A DNA stretch of 64,000 nt from Pseudomaricurvus alkylphenolicus (GTDB lineage: Bacteria > Pseudomonadota > Gammaproteobacteria > Pseudomonadales > Cellvibrionaceae). The translations under genes were made by a program, and so were the position numbers. Location of the stretch: positions 62,001-126,000 of the forward strand of contig NZ_JAAQPI010000011.1 in the NCBI RefSeq assembly GCF_011683955.1. Reading direction: 5' to 3'. Shown here one piece after another: positions 60,635 to 64,000 of the stretch. Each line of letters begins with the position of its first letter. Within the stretch, counting starts at the first letter, position 1. The notes beneath the pieces are model-generated. The model did no database searches. It had not been told where the DNA came from and was given only the letters and a program-made list of their open reading frames with translations.

Positions 60635-61384
60635 ATGGAAATTACTGAGCTCTCTACTTTTGCCATCGCTATCATGGCCGTGGCCATTGTCCTGGCGTCG
60701 ATGATTACGTCGATTACCGGTATGGCCGGTGGCCTGTTGATGTTTGCGGCTATGAACGTTTTCCTGCCGCTGCGCCCGCTGGTGGCTATTCACGGTGCTG
60801 TGCAGGTGATGAACAACGCTGCGCGCACCTGGTTTCTGCGGGGTGATGTACGCTGGCAAATGTGTATACCCTTTAGCCTGGGGGCGGTGATCGGCGCGGT
60901 CTTGACCACGCTGTTTCTGGCCGAGGTGGTGGGGGAGTTCTTTCCGCTGTTGATTCTGACCGGTCTGGTGTTCTACACCCTGTTTAAACCCAGGCGTCTG
61001 CCGCAGATTCGTCTGCGCGATGGCCAGTTTTTCTGGGTTGGCATCGCCACCGGCACCATGGGCATCATCATCGGTGTGGTGGACCCCTTGTTGGCCGTGT
61101 TTTTTATGCGCGACGACCTCAGCAAAGAAGAGGTGGTGTCGAACAAATCCATGATGCAAATGGTCACACACCTGACCAAGATTCCCGCTTACCTGTTCCT
61201 CGGGTTTTCGTTTATCGACAACGCTGCATTGATATTGGTGCTGGGGCTCGCTGGTGTTGTGGGTGCCAAGTTGGGTGTGCTGGTGTTGCGGCGTATGGAA
61301 ATCCGTTTTTTCTTCTTGTTGATGAAGGCCGCACTGATGATTGCAGCGGTTCGTCTCCTATTTCAGTTAATCGAACTCGCCTGA
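60635..61384 (+). CDS. TauE/SafE-family anion exporter
   Basis: A protein of 249 residues from the ATG at 60635 (the frame opens at 60407 but nothing upstream looks coding). Eight hydrophobic stretches and the DUF81 layout (SMITSITGMAGGLLMFAA at the front, GAVIGAVLTTLFLAEVVG in the middle, LVLGLAGVVGAKLGVLVLRR near the end). This family exports sulfite or sulfoacetate. The aldehyde dehydrogenase gene follows after 31 bp. The pairing exporter-dehydrogenase-MocR resembles the SafE/SafD/TauR module. Confidence 0.8.
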   Translation: MEITELSTFAIAIMAVAIVLASMITSITGMAGGLLMFAAMNVFLPLRPLVAIHGAVQVMNNAARTWFLRGDVRWQMCIPFSLGAVIGAVLTTLFLAEVVGEFFPLLILTGLVFYTLFKPRRLPQIRLRDGQFFWVGIATGTMGIIIGVVDPLLAVFFMRDDLSKEEVVSNKSMMQMVTHLTKIPAYLFLGFSFIDNAALILVLGLAGVVGAKLGVLVLRRMEIRFFFLLMKAALMIAAVRLLFQLIELA

Positions 61385-61415
61385 ACGGGTTCCCCTTTTT
61401 CTCCGAGGTAACACC

Positions 61416-62780
61416 ATGAGCTATCAGGTTATCAATCCTTTTAACCAGGAACGGCTGGCGCAATACAGCTACGATACCTGGGAGCAGGTAGAGCGCAAAC
61501 TGGCCCTGCTCAAGCTGGGCCGTCGCACCCTAAAAAACATTCCGGCTTTTCAACGGGCGCATATCCTGCGGCGTCTGTCAGAGCTGATGGAAGAGCATGC
61601 GGAGCAGCTGGCGGAATTGATTACCCGGGAGACCGGCAAAACCATTTCAGATTCCCGTGTGGAAATGGGCCGTGCCATCAATGCCGCCATCGCCAGTGCC
61701 GAGGAGTGTCGACAGCTCAGTGGCGAAGCCCTGGATTCCGATGCCTATGGACCCGCGCGCGGGAAAATCGGTGTGGTTTGCTGGCGCCCCCTGGGAACCG
61801 TGTTGTGCATCACGCCGTTTAACTTTCCCATCAATATTGCGCTGCACAAAATTGGCCCGGCGATCGCGGCTGGTAATACGGTGCTGTTCAAACCGGGCCC
61901 CCAGAATACGGCGTCGTCCCAACTGCTGGTGAAGCTCTGTTACGAAGCCGGCATCCCGCAAGATGTATTGCAGCTGAGTGTGCCGGCGCTGGAGGATATG
62001 TCGCGGTTGGTGGCCCATGACGATATCAGTGCGGTGAACTTTACCGGCGGTACGGCTGCCGCCAATGCTATTGCTGCGGCAGCGGGTTATAAAAAACTGC
62101 TTTTGGAACTGGGCGGCAATGACCCTTTGATCGTCATGCCTGACGGCGACCTGGAAGCCGCTGTGGCGGGGGCGATCAATCAGCGTTTTGCCACCGCCGG
62201 TCAGAGGTGTACCGCCGCCAAGCGATTGTTTATCCATGGGGATGTCTATGACCGCTTCCGCGACTTGCTGGTGCAAAAGAGCACCGCGCTGAAGGTGGGT
62301 GATCCTATGGACGATGACACCTTTGTTGGCCCCGTGATTCATTCCGGGGCGGCCGCAGAAATTCGCTCTCGCATCGAGGATGCCATTGAGAAAGGGGCCA
62401 CGGTGGCTCTGGGCAACCGCTATGAAGGTGCCTTTGTTTACCCCACCATTCTGGAAAACGTGAGTACCGATTGTGAGCTGATGGTGGAGGAAACTTTTGG
62501 TCCAGTAATGCCTCTCTGCCGGTTTACCGATGTGGAGGACATCATCCCCGTGATCAACAACACAGCCTATGGTCTGCAGGCCGGTATTTTTACCCAGAAC
62601 CTGGGCCTGGTTCGCTATTTATTCGAACAGCTGGATGTGGGGACGCTGGCCTGCAATGATGGCCCCGGCTTTCGCACCGAGCACTTCCCTTTCGGTGGGG
62701 TAAAACAAAGTGGTGTGGGGCGTGAGGGGATTAAGTACGCCGTGCGGGAAATGAGCGTCGTCAAAACATTGGTGATCTAA
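61416..62780 (+). CDS. NAD(P)-dependent aldehyde dehydrogenase, possibly sulfoacetaldehyde dehydrogenase
   Basis: A protein of 454 residues. Catalytic residues are visible: N136 in TPFNFPINIAL, E231 in LLLELGGNDP and the nucleophile C265 in GQRCTAAKR, with GGVKQSGVGREG near the end. The start MSYQVINPFNQ lies 31 bp after the exporter gene, so they form an operon. It oxidises an aldehyde to an acid. Next to a SafE-like exporter and a MocR/TauR-like regulator, sulfoacetaldehyde is the best guess. Class certain; substrate inferred. Confidence 0.85.
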   Translation: MSYQVINPFNQERLAQYSYDTWEQVERKLALLKLGRRTLKNIPAFQRAHILRRLSELMEEHAEQLAELITRETGKTISDSRVEMGRAINAAIASAEECRQLSGEALDSDAYGPARGKIGVVCWRPLGTVLCITPFNFPINIALHKIGPAIAAGNTVLFKPGPQNTASSQLLVKLCYEAGIPQDVLQLSVPALEDMSRLVAHDDISAVNFTGGTAAANAIAAAAGYKKLLLELGGNDPLIVMPDGDLEAAVAGAINQRFATAGQRCTAAKRLFIHGDVYDRFRDLLVQKSTALKVGDPMDDDTFVGPVIHSGAAAEIRSRIEDAIEKGATVALGNRYEGAFVYPTILENVSTDCELMVEETFGPVMPLCRFTDVEDIIPVINNTAYGLQAGIFTQNLGLVRYLFEQLDVGTLACNDGPGFRTEHFPFGGVKQSGVGREGIKYAVREMSVVKTLVI

Positions 62781-62788
62781 TGTTCTGA

Positions 62789-62817
62789 ACCCAGACGGCG
62801 GTACGTGACCGTCGGGT
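62789..62817 (+). terminator. possible hairpin after the dehydrogenase gene
   Basis: GACGG and CCGTC, extended by imperfect ACCC/GGGT arms, form a hairpin 9 to 37 bases after the stop codon. There is no T run. Confidence 0.4.
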
Positions 62818-62883
62818 GTCATGGTCTAAGATCTGAATAACTGCCAAAGCAGTGATTAATCCAATGGGAATCGATAGGTCATT

Positions 62884-64000
62884 ATGCTGGAACAGCTGAT
62901 TCAACTGGACAAAGACAGCGAAGACAACCTTAAGAACCAGATCCGTAAGGGACTGGCTGTCGCCATTCTCGAAGGTCGCATTGCCCCGGACCAACCTATC
63001 GCCTCCAGCCGCAAATTGTCCCAGGCACTTAAGGTTTCACGCCAGACGGTGATGCTTGCCTACGAAGAACTGGTGGATGATGGCTACCTGGTGGCTCGGG
63101 AGCGACGCGGTTACTTTGTTAACCCCGAAATCCTGGAGGGTCGGGTTAAACCGGGCTCTGTTGCCGCACCGACCGCTGCGCCGACCGGGTCTGCTCCGGG
63201 CTGGAGTGAGAAGCTGGCATTTCAGCCCAGTCGTCAGCGCAATATCACCAAGCCTGCAGACTGGCAGCGTTATCCACATCCCTTTCTCACCGGTCAGATT
63301 GACCCCAAGACCTTTCCCCTCGCTGAATGGCGGGAATGCTCCAAGCAGGCACTGAGTGTTCTGGCCGTTCGGGACTGGACGGGTGACAGTATGGACGCCG
63401 ATGACCCCATGCTGATCGAGCAGATTCGCTCGCGAGTGCTGCCGCGCCGGGGCATCTGGGCCAAACCTGAGGAAATACTGGTGACCGTGGGAACCCAGCA
63501 TTCCCTCTACCTGCTGTCCACGCTTTTATCCCGTCGCAATGCGCGTATGGCCATGGAAAATCCCGGTTACCCTGATGCGCGCAATATTTTTGCCACCCAC
63601 TTTGACGAAGTGGTCTCCCAGCCGGTGGATGATCAGGGGCTGGTGGTCGACCGGCAGTTGGCAGGTTGTGACTACGTCTATACCACACCAAGTCACCAGT
63701 GGCCCACCTCCGTCACTTTGCCGATTGAGCGTCGTCGGCAGTTGTTGGAGATGGCCCAGGCTGACGATTTGGTCATTCTGGAGGACGACTACGAAATTGA
63801 AACCAACTATATTGATGACCCTTTACCAGCCCTTAAGAGCCTGGATCAGAACGGGCGGGTAATCTATATGAGCAGCCTTTCCAAGGTACTGGCACCGGGG
63901 CTGCGCATCGGCTTTATGGTGGCAGCGCCGGAACTGATTGCCGAGGCGCGGGTACTGCGGCGCTTGATGATGCGCCACCCGCCCATGAACAACCAGCGCA
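62884..64000 (+). CDS. MocR-family regulator (GntR head, aminotransferase body), TauR-like, 3' end missing
   Basis: At least 372 residues, cut by the right edge. An N-terminal winged helix (SRKLSQALKVSRQTVMLAYEELVDDGYLVARERRGYF, split in practice at about 40-80) is followed after a linker by a fold-type I PLP domain (LVTVGTQHSLYLLSTLL, ILEDDYEIETNYI, and the PLP lysine in SSLSKVLAPGLRIGF). MocR proteins sense amino-acid-like ligands; TauR, which senses taurine, is one. It is oriented with the exporter and dehydrogenase genes. AGG lies six bases before the ATG. Confidence 0.83.
   Translation, partial: MLEQLIQLDKDSEDNLKNQIRKGLAVAILEGRIAPDQPIASSRKLSQALKVSRQTVMLAYEELVDDGYLVARERRGYFVNPEILEGRVKPGSVAAPTAAPTGSAPGWSEKLAFQPSRQRNITKPADWQRYPHPFLTGQIDPKTFPLAEWRECSKQALSVLAVRDWTGDSMDADDPMLIEQIRSRVLPRRGIWAKPEEILVTVGTQHSLYLLSTLLSRRNARMAMENPGYPDARNIFATHFDEVVSQPVDDQGLVVDRQLAGCDYVYTTPSHQWPTSVTLPIERRRQLLEMAQADDLVILEDDYEIETNYIDDPLPALKSLDQNGRVIYMSSLSKVLAPGLRIGFMVAAPELIAEARVLRRLMMRHPPMNNQR

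Noticed and set aside
1-64000. CRISPR arrays or rRNA genes
   Set aside because: No regularly spaced direct repeats and no rRNA-like sequence seen.

Overview
This window looks like the chromosome of a moderately GC-rich gammaproteobacterium, probably a marine, polysaccharide-using relative of the Pseudomonadales/Cellvibrionales. The main clues are a crc gene divergent from pyrE, a class II ribonucleotide reductase split into nrdJa and nrdJb, a Pseudomonas-like order narK/narGHJI/ppiC, and a large Caulobacter-type TonB receptor beside a secreted glycosidase. The species cannot be named from the sequence alone.

Region 1 (1-10.8 kb) holds a partial DUF1445 gene, an oxygen-binding di-iron (ODP) protein paired with a small soluble chemoreceptor-tip-like protein behind an FNR box, a porin plus PstS-like pair, a GGDEF-EAL protein, nrdJab behind an FNR-like box, and a porin. 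Region 2 (10.8-38.2 kb) is a nitrate-respiration supercluster: porin, three NarK/NNP transporters, a PP2C-phosphatase/kinase fusion, a CBS protein, a UbiH-family hydroxylase, narL, narX, narGHJI and a NifM-like isomerase. FNR-type palindromes and 7-2-7 NarL sites recur in front of these genes, often at class II FNR spacing. An accessory segment of about 7.8 kb (20.6-28.4 kb) separates narL-narK2 from narX. It carries REP-like palindromes, AT-rich small genes, a decayed fragment of narX, an orphan ParE toxin and a glycosidase/TonB-receptor pair.

Region 3 (38.2-48.1 kb) is a set of short regulator-target modules: MerR with thiopurine methyltransferase, XRE with a membrane protein, TetR beside a TlpA/redoxin operon, a sulfatase-MFS operon, a secreted SurE-like nucleotidase and a membrane-anchored AraC regulator. 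Several have visible operator palindromes. Region 4 (48.2-58.9 kb) is more housekeeping in character: tRNA-Arg(CCG) flanked by broken tRNA copies and short hairpins, a cytochrome c5, crc, pyrE, a DUF4124 protein, an RND efflux pair and tex.

Region 5 (58.9 kb to the end) holds an AGCS amino-acid symporter divergent from a TauE/SafE exporter, an aldehyde dehydrogenase and a truncated MocR/TauR-type regulator. Together these resemble a taurine-nitrogen module that excretes sulfoacetate.

The most unusual points are the split, FNR-linked ODP/chemoreceptor-tip pair, the phosphatase-kinase fusion coupled to a nitrate transporter, the FNR-controlled hydroxylase/CBS pair, and the narX remnant inside the insertion that splits the nar cluster.
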